A DNA stretch of 64,000 nt from assembly GCF_006716085.1 (NCBI RefSeq), contig NZ_VFON01000001.1:2170001-2234000 (forward strand), read 5' to 3'. Below are positions 8,337 to 15,687 of the stretch, in pieces (within the stretch, counting starts at the first letter, position 1; every line of letters starts with the position of its first letter). The notes below the pieces were generated by a model. It saw only the letters and a list, made by a program, of their open reading frames with translations, had not been told where the DNA came from and did no database searches. The position numbers and the translations under genes are program-made. This DNA comes from Leucobacter komagatae (lineage in GTDB: Bacteria; Actinomycetota; Actinomycetes; Actinomycetales; Microbacteriaceae).

Positions 8337-9035
8337 TTACGGAACAACAAGCGGCGACGGCTCGCGGCGATCACGGTACTCACCGTTCGCCGCGAGCCGC
8401 CATCGTTTCCAGTGCTTCTCGGAGAGGGCGAACGGCAGGTGCTCCTGCACGTGCCGCGCGGCTCCTGCCAGGCGGTCGTCGCCCGGCAGGCTCAGCTGCA
8501 GCGAGAGCTTCGCGCTCGCCTGACCGAGCGAGACTCGCGCGGCGCTCCCACCGAGCCGAGCGCCGTAGCCGTCCACGGCGAAGTCGCCGCACTCCGCAGG
8601 CGAGATTCCGGCATACGGGGCCCCTGCCCCGGGATCCTTCGCGAGCCCCATCACCGAGCCCGTGAGCGTTGGCCGCAGGTGCGCGGGTGCTTTCAGCGCC
8701 GGGTTCCGTTTCACGTCGAACAGGTCGAGCGCCGCGGTGAGCTGGTCATCCCGCACGCTCCAACTGTCGATCACGGTCTTGCGGGCGCTCCGCCCGCCGA
8801 GCCGCTCGGCGATGGCAGCTTCGAACGGGCTCACCTCGTCGGGGCGCGCAGCGTGGATGACGACGAGACGCCACTCCACGGGTGCGTGCTCGACAACGCA
8901 CTCAGCGAGGAAACGCTCGAAAGCTTCGAGCCCACCGGCTGCCCGCCGCGTGCGGAGCGAGTGCGCGCCACCCTTCGATGCGGGCAGGCCGTCGTAGGTC
9001 ACGAGTTCGGGAGTCTGGTGCGCTGTGTCGGTCAC
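8337..9035 (-). CDS. Conserved-looking protein of unknown function
   Basis: A 232-residue protein that I do not recognise. It has no signal peptide or membrane helix. Codon use is like that of its neighbours, and the frame is open throughout, which supports a real gene. The N-terminal half has a pattern of alternating helix and strand (VEWRLVVIHAARPDEVSPFE). The C-terminal half has LSLQLSLPGDDRLAGAAR and ends with a basic segment KHWKRWRLAANGEYRD. The start is a GTG without a clear Shine-Dalgarno, so the true start may differ. It is convergent with the MarR gene and lies upstream of, and in the same direction as, phnE but 33 bases past its stop. Confidence 0.6.
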   Translation of the reverse strand: MTDTAHQTPELVTYDGLPASKGGAHSLRTRRAAGGLEAFERFLAECVVEHAPVEWRLVVIHAARPDEVSPFEAAIAERLGGRSARKTVIDSWSVRDDQLTAALDLFDVKRNPALKAPAHLRPTLTGSVMGLAKDPGAGAPYAGISPAECGDFAVDGYGARLGGSAARVSLGQASAKLSLQLSLPGDDRLAGAARHVQEHLPFALSEKHWKRWRLAANGEYRDRREPSPLVVP

Positions 9036-9068
9036 GCGTGCGAGATTACCAGCGCGGAAGTGGCGCGG

Positions 9069-9887
9069 CTACTGGAGCCGCTTCCTGATCCAGGCCGAGG
9101 CGAGGTCGACCGCGATGATCACGATGAGGATGATGATGAGGTAGGTCAGCATCTCGTCGAACTGGAACGTCTTGATCGCCTTGTTGATGAGCAACCCGAT
9201 GCCGCCGGCGCCGACAAGGCCGAGCACGAGCGATGAGCGCACGTTCACGTCGAAGCGGTAGAGCAGCAGGCCGGTGAGCTGCGGGAGCACGTTCGGGATC
9301 GTCGCGTTCGCGACAACCTGCCAGCGGGACGCGCCCGCGGTTCGCAGTGCCTGCTCGGGCCCCTGGTCGACGTCCTCCATCGCCTCAGCCCAGAGCTTGC
9401 CCATCACACCGGTGTTGTGGCAGATGAGCGCGAGTACCCCCGCGAACGGCCCAAGGCCAACCGCGGTCACGAAGATGAGCGCAAAGACGATATCGGGCAC
9501 GGCTCGGAAGAACGAGAGGATCCCGCGCGCGACCTGGTAGACCGCCTGGTTCGGCGTGGTCGTCCGCGCCGCGAACACCGCGAGCAGCAGCGCGAACGGC
9601 ACGGACACGGTCGTGCCGAGCAGGCCGATCCAGAGCGTCGTGAGCGCGCCCTCGATGCCCTTCTGCAGCACCTCGGCGCTGAGGTCGGGCGGGAACGCCT
9701 CAGAGATGAAGTTCGCCATGCCCTTCGCCCCGGTGACGAGCGCCTCGGGCCGGAACTCGGTCGCTTGGAACGCGAGCACGTGCAGGGCGACGAGCACGAC
9801 GAGGATCACGGACCACGAGCCAGCGCGGTAGACGGTCTTGGGGTCGCGCGGCACCTCAAGGCGGGTGGGGGCGGTGCTGTGTATCAC
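9069..9887 (-). CDS. phnE: PhnE-type phosphonate ABC permease
   Basis: A 272-residue permease with five or six membrane helices. The EAA-type loop is AMEDVDQGPEQALRTAGASR, characteristic of PhnE (the QxxALRxxGAS pattern). I place the start at a GTG at 9887, eight bases after the phnC stop, with the product beginning M-I-H-S; the longer open frame to 10328 is an antisense-free overlap with phnC and has Arg-rich non-coding character. It is the last gene of the phnD-phnC-phnE order. It would form a homodimeric channel for phosphonates. Confidence 0.87.
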   Translation of the reverse strand: MIHSTAPTRLEVPRDPKTVYRAGSWSVILVVLVALHVLAFQATEFRPEALVTGAKGMANFISEAFPPDLSAEVLQKGIEGALTTLWIGLLGTTVSVPFALLLAVFAARTTTPNQAVYQVARGILSFFRAVPDIVFALIFVTAVGLGPFAGVLALICHNTGVMGKLWAEAMEDVDQGPEQALRTAGASRWQVVANATIPNVLPQLTGLLLYRFDVNVRSSLVLGLVGAGGIGLLINKAIKTFQFDEMLTYLIIILIVIIAVDLASAWIRKRLQ

Positions 9888-9895
9888 TTGGGGTC

Positions 9896-10684
9896 CTAGA
9901 GGTAGAGGGCTGCGAGTTCGGTGTCGTCGAGCTCGGCGACCGGGCAGTCGAATACGAGGTGGCCGTCGCGGAGCCCGATGACGCGGTCTGCGTAGGCGCG
10001 GGCCAGGTGCGGCTGGTGCAGCACCGCCGCGACGCCGAGCCCCTCCTCGACCGCGAGCTGCCGGAGCAGCCGCATCACGTCGTCGGCCGCGCGCGGGTCG
10101 AGCGCCGACACCGGCTCGTCGGCGAGGATCATGCGGGGGCGCTGGCAGAGCGCGCGGGCGATTGCGACGCGCTGCTGCTGGCCGCCCGAGAGGCTGTCGG
10201 CCCGGTCGTGGGCGCGGTCGGCGAGGCCCACGCGCTCGAGGCAGGCCATCGCCTCCTCCTTGAGTTCCGCGCCGAAGAGCGGCGGGATAGAGCGCCAGGC
10301 CGGGAGCCTGGAGAAGCCGCCCGCGCACACGTTCTGGAGCGCGGTGCGACGGGGAACGAGGTGGATCTTCTGGAAGACGGTCGCCGCCGAGCGGCGCGCC
10401 TCGGCCCGCCTCGCTGCGCTCGCCTCGGTGAGGCGGACGCCGGCGATCTCGATGTCGCCGGAGTCCGCCTCGATGATGCCGTTCACCGCGCGCAGCGTCG
10501 TCGACTTCCCAGAGCCGTTCGCTCCGAGGAACGCGACGACCTCGCCGGCGTGAACACGCATGCTCATATCGGAGAGCACGACGCGACCGCCGAAACTCTT
10601 CGAGATCGCCTGGACGTCGAGGAGCACCTCGGGCTCGGTGATTCGGGCTGCGTGGGCGCTCGGGCTGTGCGCGGTGATCGACAT
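9896..10684 (-). CDS. phnC: PhnC-type phosphonate ABC ATPase
   Basis: A 262-residue ATPase. Walker A is GANGSGKS (residues 54-61), the signature is LSGGQQQR, Walker B is MILADEPVSALDP, and the H-loop is AAVLHQPHLA. FQKIHLVPRRTALQNV after Walker A is typical of PhnC. It starts five bases after the phnD stop. Sited between binding protein and permease, it energises phosphonate uptake. Confidence 0.88.
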   Translation of the reverse strand: MSITAHSPSAHAARITEPEVLLDVQAISKSFGGRVVLSDMSMRVHAGEVVAFLGANGSGKSTTLRAVNGIIEADSGDIEIAGVRLTEASAARRAEARRSAATVFQKIHLVPRRTALQNVCAGGFSRLPAWRSIPPLFGAELKEEAMACLERVGLADRAHDRADSLSGGQQQRVAIARALCQRPRMILADEPVSALDPRAADDVMRLLRQLAVEEGLGVAAVLHQPHLARAYADRVIGLRDGHLVFDCPVAELDDTELAALYL

Positions 10685-10689
10685 GAGGG

Positions 10690-11610
10690 TTACACGTCCT
10701 TTTCGGTGAGACCCATGGTCTCGGCGAGGTCGAACAGCGGCTTGTAGGTCTCGTTCGTGACGGGGATCAGCGGGCCGGCCGGGTCAACCCCGAGGAAGCC
10801 GGAGACCTTCTCAACGTCGGCCGCGTCGAGGCTCAGCAGCGCCTCCGAGACCGCGTCCTTGAACTCCTGCGGCATGTTGCCGCGAACCGTGATCGGGTCG
10901 TTCGGGATCTCCTCGGACTTCCAGACCTGCCGGAACTTCGACTCGTCGAAGGTGCCCTCAGCGGTCGCGGTCGCGAGCGTCTGCGAGTTGATCTGCGCGG
11001 CGTCGACCGTGCCGTTGACGAGCGCGAGCAGCGCCTCGGGGTGGCCGCCTGCGTAGTCAGCGGTCACGTCCTCGTCGATGCCGGCGTCCTTCAGCGCCGA
11101 CATCGGGAGCGCGTCGCCCGACGTCGAGCCGGGGCTGCCAAGCGCGAGCGTCTTGCCCTTCAGGTCCTCAATCGTCTGGACGGGCGAATCCTTCGGCACC
11201 CAGATGCCACCCGTGTACGTGGTCGGGTTCCCCTCAGCGTCGCCGAACGAGACCATGGCGGTCGCGTCTGCGCGCTGGTTCGCGAACACGAACCCGAGCG
11301 GGCCGAACTGCGCGATCTCGAGCTGGTCGTTCTCCATCGCGAGCACCTCGGCCGCGTAGTCCTCGGTGATCGAGACCTCGACCTCGCAGTCGAGCTTCTC
11401 GGAGAGCGCCGCCGCGAGTGTCTGGTACGCGGGTTCAAGGCGCTCAGGGTCCTCGTAGGGGAGGATGCCGAAGCGGATCTTGCCGTCGGGGCAGGTCACG
11501 CCCGCCGCGTCGGCGTTCGCGCCGCTCTCGTCGGCGGCCGCCGTGCAGCCCGTGAGGCCGAGCCCGATGAGCGCGACCGCCGAGGCGGCGAGGATGGTGT
11601 TCTTCTTCAC
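10690..11610 (-). CDS. phnD: PhnD-type phosphonate-binding lipoprotein
   Basis: A 306-residue binding protein with a lipoprotein signal ending at LTGC (cysteine near residue 22). The PhnD/TctC-like fold is seen in IRFGILPYEDPERLEPAYQTL, EIAQFGPLGFVFAN, and the phosphonate-loop LGSPGSTSGDALP, which in PhnD homologues binds the phosphonate group through Ser/Thr. It starts with GTG preceded by AAGGAG. Four 18-base tandem repeats lie immediately upstream in its leader. The substrate in this locus is probably an aminoalkylphosphonate, judged from the neighbouring FAD enzyme and HAD hydrolase. Confidence 0.88.
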   Translation of the reverse strand: MKKNTILAASAVALIGLGLTGCTAAADESGANADAAGVTCPDGKIRFGILPYEDPERLEPAYQTLAAALSEKLDCEVEVSITEDYAAEVLAMENDQLEIAQFGPLGFVFANQRADATAMVSFGDAEGNPTTYTGGIWVPKDSPVQTIEDLKGKTLALGSPGSTSGDALPMSALKDAGIDEDVTADYAGGHPEALLALVNGTVDAAQINSQTLATATAEGTFDESKFRQVWKSEEIPNDPITVRGNMPQEFKDAVSEALLSLDAADVEKVSGFLGVDPAGPLIPVTNETYKPLFDLAETMGLTEKDV

Positions 11611-11620
11611 GGTTCTCCTT

Positions 11621-11692
11621 GGTTGTTGGTGTGAAGCGGGTTGTTGGTGTGAAGCGGGTTGTTGGTGTGAAGCGGGTTGTTGGTGTGAAGCG
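11621..11692 (-). repeat. Four perfect 18-bp tandem repeats in the phnD leader
   Basis: The unit GGTTGTTGGTGTGAAGCG occurs four times without a mismatch at 11621, 11639, 11657 and 11675. In the phnD message it reads CGCTTCACACCAACAACC, which is A/C-rich, and the first unit abuts the Shine-Dalgarno. Such an unpaired leader could act as a ribosome standby site, and the repeat number could vary by slippage. Confidence 0.9.
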
Positions 11693-11701
11693 GGATTGGG
11701 G

Positions 11702-12811
11702 TCAGAATGAGGCGATCGTGCGGGCGCCGAGCGCCGGGCCGATGGTCATGCCGATCCCGGTCGTGACAGTCACGACCGAGACGCCGGGAATCGGCTCCTC
11801 GCGCAGCAGCTCACGCTCGGAGCTCGACGCGTAGATGCCCTGCCAGCGCTCGATGACCTCGAGCATGTCGGTTCCGAGGAGCGCCGCCGCGTCCGCGAGC
11901 AGCAGGTCAGACCAGCGCTCGTCGAGGAACGGGGGCGCAGCGTCGAAGTAGTCGTGCGAGTCGCCGACGAGCAGCGTGCCGTCGGGCTGCTGCGTGAACA
12001 TCACGTTCGCGCCGATCTCGAGCAGTTCGGGGCGCAGCCGCTCGGTCTCTTCGCGCAGCGCATCCTGCGCCGGCCCGGCGAACGCGCCATAGCGCAGCAT
12101 CGATGTACCGCTCAGCACGGCCGGCCCGAGGCCCATGTCGTGCGGGGCGCGCACGCGAGCCATCTGCAGGACGCACTCGCGGACGTCGCCTGCGAGGTCC
12201 GGGAACAACCTGCCGACGAGGTGGCCCGCTGCGATGATCACGCGATCCGCTGCGATCTTCCCGCGGCTCGTCTCGAGCGTGAGGTGCTGGCCTTCACGCA
12301 CCCCGAAGAGCGTCGTACCGAACCGCACCTCGCCGCGTTCGTGATCGGCGATCCAGCGCGCGAGATCGGCGACCACCGTGCGCGGGTTCGCCGTGAGGTC
12401 GCCGGCGAGCAGGATCCCGGAGCGGATCTCGCCCGGCGTCGCGAGGCGGAGCTGATCAGCAACCTGCCCGGCGGTGAGCAGCTCGCCCTCAGCGGCGTCC
12501 TTCTGCTCGGCGAGCTCGACGAGCACGGCCTCCTCCGCGGCCGAACGGGCGACCGCGAGCGTACCCGACACCCGCGCCTCGATCCCCGTGCGCTCGGCGA
12601 GGGAGCGCCAGAGCGGGTTCGCCTCGCGGGCGAGCTCGCCGACCTCCCCAGCCTGCACCGAGGTGCAGACGTGGCCGAAGTTGCGGATGCTCGCGAGCAC
12701 CGCCCTCGAGTCTTGCTCGATGACGGTGACGCGGTAACCGGCGTCGAGTGCGGCGACCGCGTGGGAGAGGCCCACGATCCCGGCGCCGACGATTGCGATA
12801 TGCGAAGTCAT
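11702..12811 (-). CDS. FAD oxidoreductase, TIGR03364/phosphonate-associated type
   Basis: A 369-residue DAO-fold flavoenzyme. The N-terminal dinucleotide-binding motif is GAGIVG (residues 9-14), followed by VIEQDSRAVLASIRNFGHVC; the S-I-R-N-F-G stretch is characteristic of the TIGR03364 family found in phosphonate operons. TVTTGIGMTIGPALGA near the C-terminus closes the FAD site. Enzymes of this type oxidatively deaminate N-substituted or free aminoethylphosphonates to phosphonoacetaldehyde, the substrate of phosphonatase. That role fits here because a phosphonatase-like hydrolase is encoded nearby and no PhnW transaminase is seen. It is divergent from the UTRA regulator and probably heads the phnDCE transcript. 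Confidence 0.8.
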   Translation of the reverse strand: MTSHIAIVGAGIVGLSHAVAALDAGYRVTVIEQDSRAVLASIRNFGHVCTSVQAGEVGELAREANPLWRSLAERTGIEARVSGTLAVARSAAEEAVLVELAEQKDAAEGELLTAGQVADQLRLATPGEIRSGILLAGDLTANPRTVVADLARWIADHERGEVRFGTTLFGVREGQHLTLETSRGKIAADRVIIAAGHLVGRLFPDLAGDVRECVLQMARVRAPHDMGLGPAVLSGTSMLRYGAFAGPAQDALREETERLRPELLEIGANVMFTQQPDGTLLVGDSHDYFDAAPPFLDERWSDLLLADAAALLGTDMLEVIERWQGIYASSSERELLREEPIPGVSVVTVTTGIGMTIGPALGARTIASF

Positions 12812-12833
12812 GGTTCGAGGATGCGGGTTTAAA

Positions 12834-12849
12834 AGTAGTCATGACAACT
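12834..12849. promoter_or_regulatory. Candidate UTRA/GntR operator
   Basis: AGTAGTCATGACAACT is a 16-base palindrome with one mismatched pair (A.A). It resembles the GT-N-TA-N-AC layout of GntR/HutC-type operators and lies 23 bases upstream of the FAD oxidoreductase start in the divergent region. A second, shorter motif ACAAGTTGT at 12955-12963 sits just before the regulator start. Binding is inferred. Confidence 0.5.
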
Positions 12850-12975
12850 TTTTGGAAGCCTGTTCGCCGAACGTTCACCGACGCGATTTCCGGCCAGAAA
12901 ACGCTCACCGACCGTTCACCTTGGCGGCACCAAAGGGCCCCGAAATCGGTATCGACAAGTTGTACGCTGACCAAC

Positions 12976-13752
12976 ATGACCGAGAACCAGCCGCTGCATA
13001 TCCAGCTCTATGAAGAGATGGCACAGCGCATTCGCTCCGGCCTGTGGCAGACGGGGCAGCGCGTGCCAAGCGAGAAATCGCTCGTCGCCGAATTCGGCAC
13101 CTCGCGTGGCCCCGTGCGGCAGGCGCTCGCCGCGCTACGCGCGGAGGGTGTCATCACCGGGGGCAGGGGCGCCCCTCCCAGGGTGCAGCGCGGGGTGCCC
13201 TCGCAGTCTTTCGGCACGTTCCTGTCGTTCACGGAGTGGGCACGCCTCTCCGGCTTCACGCCCGGCCAGCACGTCGTCGAGGCAGTGAAACGGCCGGCTT
13301 CGGAGACCGTCGCGCGCGAGCTCGGCGTCAAGCCAGAAGACACCGTCGTCGAGATCGTGAGGCTTCGCACCCTCGACGGTGAACCCGCACTGTTTGAGCG
13401 CACCTCATTCGCCTACGCGATCGGCTGCCACATGCTCGACGCGAACTTCGACGGGGGCAGCATCTACCAAGAACTCGCGCGCATCGGCGTCGTCCCGGCC
13501 CGCGCCCGCCACGTCATCGACGCCGTGGCAGCCCACCCGCTCGATGCCGAGTGGCTGCGCGTATCCCCCGGCTTTCCGCTGCTGCGCGCTCGCCGAACCT
13601 CGACGACGGTCGACGGCACCGTCATCGAGTACGCAGACGACAGGCACCTCCCCTCCATGACCACGTTCGCCATCGAAAACACGGCGGCGCACCGAACCCA
13701 GCTCGTTCGCGAATCCGCGGGCGGCGCGACACTTCTGAAGGACCCAGCATGA
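12976..13752 (+). CDS. GntR-family regulator with UTRA domain
   Basis: A 258-residue HutC-subfamily regulator. Residues 1-75 are the winged helix (PLHIQLYEEMAQRIRSGLW, VPSEKSLVAEFGTSRGPVRQ). The UTRA effector domain follows, with VVEIVRLRTLDGEPALFERT and the closing VIEYADDRHLPSM. PhnF-like UTRA regulators commonly control phosphonate genes. I use the ATG at 12976; the frame is open upstream to 12748 but that part overlaps the divergent gene. Its stop overlaps the start of the HAD gene (ATGA), so regulator and hydrolase are coupled. Confidence 0.85.
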   Translation: MTENQPLHIQLYEEMAQRIRSGLWQTGQRVPSEKSLVAEFGTSRGPVRQALAALRAEGVITGGRGAPPRVQRGVPSQSFGTFLSFTEWARLSGFTPGQHVVEAVKRPASETVARELGVKPEDTVVEIVRLRTLDGEPALFERTSFAYAIGCHMLDANFDGGSIYQELARIGVVPARARHVIDAVAAHPLDAEWLRVSPGFPLLRARRTSTTVDGTVIEYADDRHLPSMTTFAIENTAAHRTQLVRESAGGATLLKDPA

Positions 13753-14498
13753 TTTCCCTCGCAGCATTCGACATGGCAGGCACGACCATCAACGACGGCG
13801 GGGCCGTCTACCGTGCGCTCGAAGACTCCGTCACCGAGACGGGTGTTCTGGTGAAGCCCGAGGACCTGCAGACGTGGATGGGCGTCGAAAAGCGCGAGGC
13901 CATCACCGCGCTCATTGAGCTCGGCGGGGGTGTCGCTGACGAGGATCTCGTGGGCGCAACCTTCGCCCGCTTCCGCGAACTGCTTGACGAGTACTACACC
14001 GCGGAGCCGCCGACGCCGATCGACGGGGTCCCCGAGGCAATTGCGAAGCTTCAGGCGGCCGGAATCAAGGTGGCTCTCACGACGGGATTCTCCCGCGATG
14101 TCGCCGAGGGCATCCTTCGCGGGCTCGGGTGGACGGTTGGGGCTGACGGGGTTTCTGGCTCGGGTGCTGGCTCCGCTGGGGTTGCTGGCGGCGCGGGCGC
14201 TGGCGGTTCCGCGGGCGCAGTCCGCGTAGACGCCCTCTCGTGCGGCGATGACGTTGCTGCGGGCCGGCCTGCGCCGTTCATGATCCACCGCGTCATGGAA
14301 GCGACCGGCGTGACCGACGTCGCCGAGGTGCTCGTTGCGGGTGACACCGCCGTCGACGTGCGGGCGGGCCTCAACTCGGGCGCTGCGATCTCGGTCGGGG
14401 TGCTGACGGGCAAGCTCGACCGCGCGAGCCTGGAGGCCGAGGGGCCGACCGCGGTGCTCGACTCGGTCGCGGCGATCCCCGCCTACCTGGGGGTCTAG
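13749..14498 (+). CDS. Phosphonatase-like HAD hydrolase with Gly/Ala insert
   Basis: A 249-residue HAD enzyme. The nucleophile motif is FDMAGTT with Asp8, and Ala at the +2 position as in phosphonoacetaldehyde hydrolase (most HADs have Asp). MGVEKREAI places Lys48 where phosphonatase has its Schiff-base lysine. Later motifs are ALTTGFSRD (Thr), CGDDVAAGRPAPFMI (Lys/Arg region) and VLVAGDTAVD (acidic motif). The family (TIGR03351-like) cleaves C-P bonds after aminophosphonate oxidation. Between the GLGWTVG helix and VRVDAL there is an extra Gly/Ala/Ser-rich run of about 25 residues (bases about 14139-14219) that looks like a low-complexity insertion and is absent from family members I know. 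Confidence 0.8.
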   Translation: MISLAAFDMAGTTINDGGAVYRALEDSVTETGVLVKPEDLQTWMGVEKREAITALIELGGGVADEDLVGATFARFRELLDEYYTAEPPTPIDGVPEAIAKLQAAGIKVALTTGFSRDVAEGILRGLGWTVGADGVSGSGAGSAGVAGGAGAGGSAGAVRVDALSCGDDVAAGRPAPFMIHRVMEATGVTDVAEVLVAGDTAVDVRAGLNSGAAISVGVLTGKLDRASLEAEGPTAVLDSVAAIPAYLGV

Positions 14499-14505
14499 CG
14501 CCGGC

Positions 14506-14616
14506 TCGGTGGCCGGGCAGGTTCGGCGGCGCCGGTTCGACGGCCGGGCCGGCTCGGCGGTCGGGCCCGGCGGTCGGGCTCGGCGGTCGGGCCCGGCGGT
14601 CGGGCTCGGCGGTCGG
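14506..14616. repeat. GC-rich tandem repeat array (13-bp units)
   Basis: From 14555 the unit CGGCGGTCGGGCC/T occurs four times with alternating last base (14555, 14568, 14581, 14594) and a partial fifth. The preceding 50 bases contain degenerate copies. No gene is visible in this 472-base spacer (14499-14970) between convergent genes. Confidence 0.8.
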
Positions 14617-14644
14617 CACCGCTCCACCCATAACGCCTCAATTT

Positions 14645-14689
14645 ATCCATTGGCCCTCAAATTCCCCGGGAATTTGAGGGCCAACGGAT
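14645..14689. repeat. Long intergenic palindrome, 22-bp arms
   Basis: The arms 14645-14666 and 14668-14689 are complementary except for one A.C pair and close on a single C. In RNA this is a very stable hairpin and could terminate the HAD transcript. A related palindrome lies at 14806-14840, and both are followed by an AACGGA motif. Confidence 0.8.
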
Positions 14690-14805
14690 TATTTGGAGTG
14701 CAGCGGGGCGGGGAACCGGGTCACCGACCCTGGGTCGCGCATGCACCACCAAGTACTCTCGCATACGCGGGCTGCCCATCCCGCTCACCCGCCCCGAATA
14801 ATCGA

Positions 14806-14840
14806 TTGCACCCCAAATACCTCAGGCATTTGGGGTGCAA
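14806..14840. repeat. Second intergenic palindrome, 17-bp arms
   Basis: TTGCACCCCAAATACCT (14806-14822) pairs with 14824-14840 with one mismatch about a central C. It is convergently placed between the HAD and the endonuclease-family gene and may act as a bidirectional terminator. Confidence 0.75.
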
Positions 14841-14970
14841 CGGAAAATTTGAGGCGGATAGGCGTGGGCGGGCCAGGCCAGGCGAGAACCGGAAGCCCGG
14901 CGAGAGCCCAGTGCCCGAGCACAGCCGGGTCGGGTGCCGGGCGGGCGCCGGGCACCGCACAAGGGCCGCC

Positions 14971-15675
14971 CTACGCCGCGAGCGGCAGGAGCGCCTCGTG
15001 GCGCTGCGCCGTCACCATGATCGGCAGGTGGTCTGACGAGCCGCGGCCGAGCGTCTGCACGCGCGCGATCTCAAACCCCGTCGAGGTGACGAAGTCGTAG
15101 TGCCCGCGGAACAGGAAGTAGCGGTTGTACGTGCGCTTGTCCGAGAAGTTCGTGTCGTAGCCCGACGCCTGCACGTGCGCGGTCAGGCGGTTGTGGAAGA
15201 CGGGGTAGTTGTAGTCGCCGACCATGATGGACGGCAGGCCGGGGCCGATCGCCGCGAGCTCGTCAATCGCAGCGCTGATCTGCACGCGGCGCAGCGAGTT
15301 GCGCGCGGTCAGGGGTGCCGCGTGGAACGAGGCCGCGATGAAGTCGGAGCCCGTCTCGTGGTCGTGGATGCGCGCACCGAGCAGCCGCTCGTGCGCGGGC
15401 GACAGCACGCGGTCGTGCAGCGACTTCTTGAGCTGGAACGCCTGTGCAGACCGCACTTCGAAGCGCTCCGCATCGACGTACATTGCGAGCCCGAGGCGGT
15501 TCTTCTCGGTCGCACGCACGAGCGAGAGCGATCCGATTCGCGAGGGGAGGTTCACGGTGTCGGCTTCTTGGAGACAGAGGAGTTCCGCTCCGTGATTGTC
15601 GACGAGGGTAGCGAGTTCACCAATGGCGCGGTTCTTGCGCAGGTTGTAACTAATCGTCTTCACTCGGCCAAGCAT
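14971..15675 (-). CDS. Endonuclease/exonuclease/phosphatase-family protein
   Basis: A 234-residue EEP-fold metal-dependent phosphohydrolase. The family motifs are present in order: ISYNLR near the start (Asn), LLCLQEAD (catalytic Glu), IMVGDYNYP (Asp/Asn) and SSDHLPI (Asp-His) near the C-terminus. There is no signal peptide, so it probably works in the cytoplasm on nucleic acid or a small phosphoester; the exact substrate cannot be read from the sequence. It follows the LysR gene in the same direction, 12 bases downstream, and may be cotranscribed. Confidence 0.8.
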   Translation of the reverse strand: MLGRVKTISYNLRKNRAIGELATLVDNHGAELLCLQEADTVNLPSRIGSLSLVRATEKNRLGLAMYVDAERFEVRSAQAFQLKKSLHDRVLSPAHERLLGARIHDHETGSDFIAASFHAAPLTARNSLRRVQISAAIDELAAIGPGLPSIMVGDYNYPVFHNRLTAHVQASGYDTNFSDKRTYNRYFLFRGHYDFVTSTGFEIARVQTLGRGSSDHLPIMVTAQRHEALLPLAA

Positions 15676-15687
15676 ACGTCGCGAAGC

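Noticed and set aside
11621..11692. CRISPR-like array
   Set aside because: The 18-bp units are contiguous with no spacers, only four copies, and no cas genes nearby.
14645..14840. Insertion sequence ends or an attachment site
   Set aside because: Palindromes only; no transposase or integrase frame, no target duplication, no tRNA.
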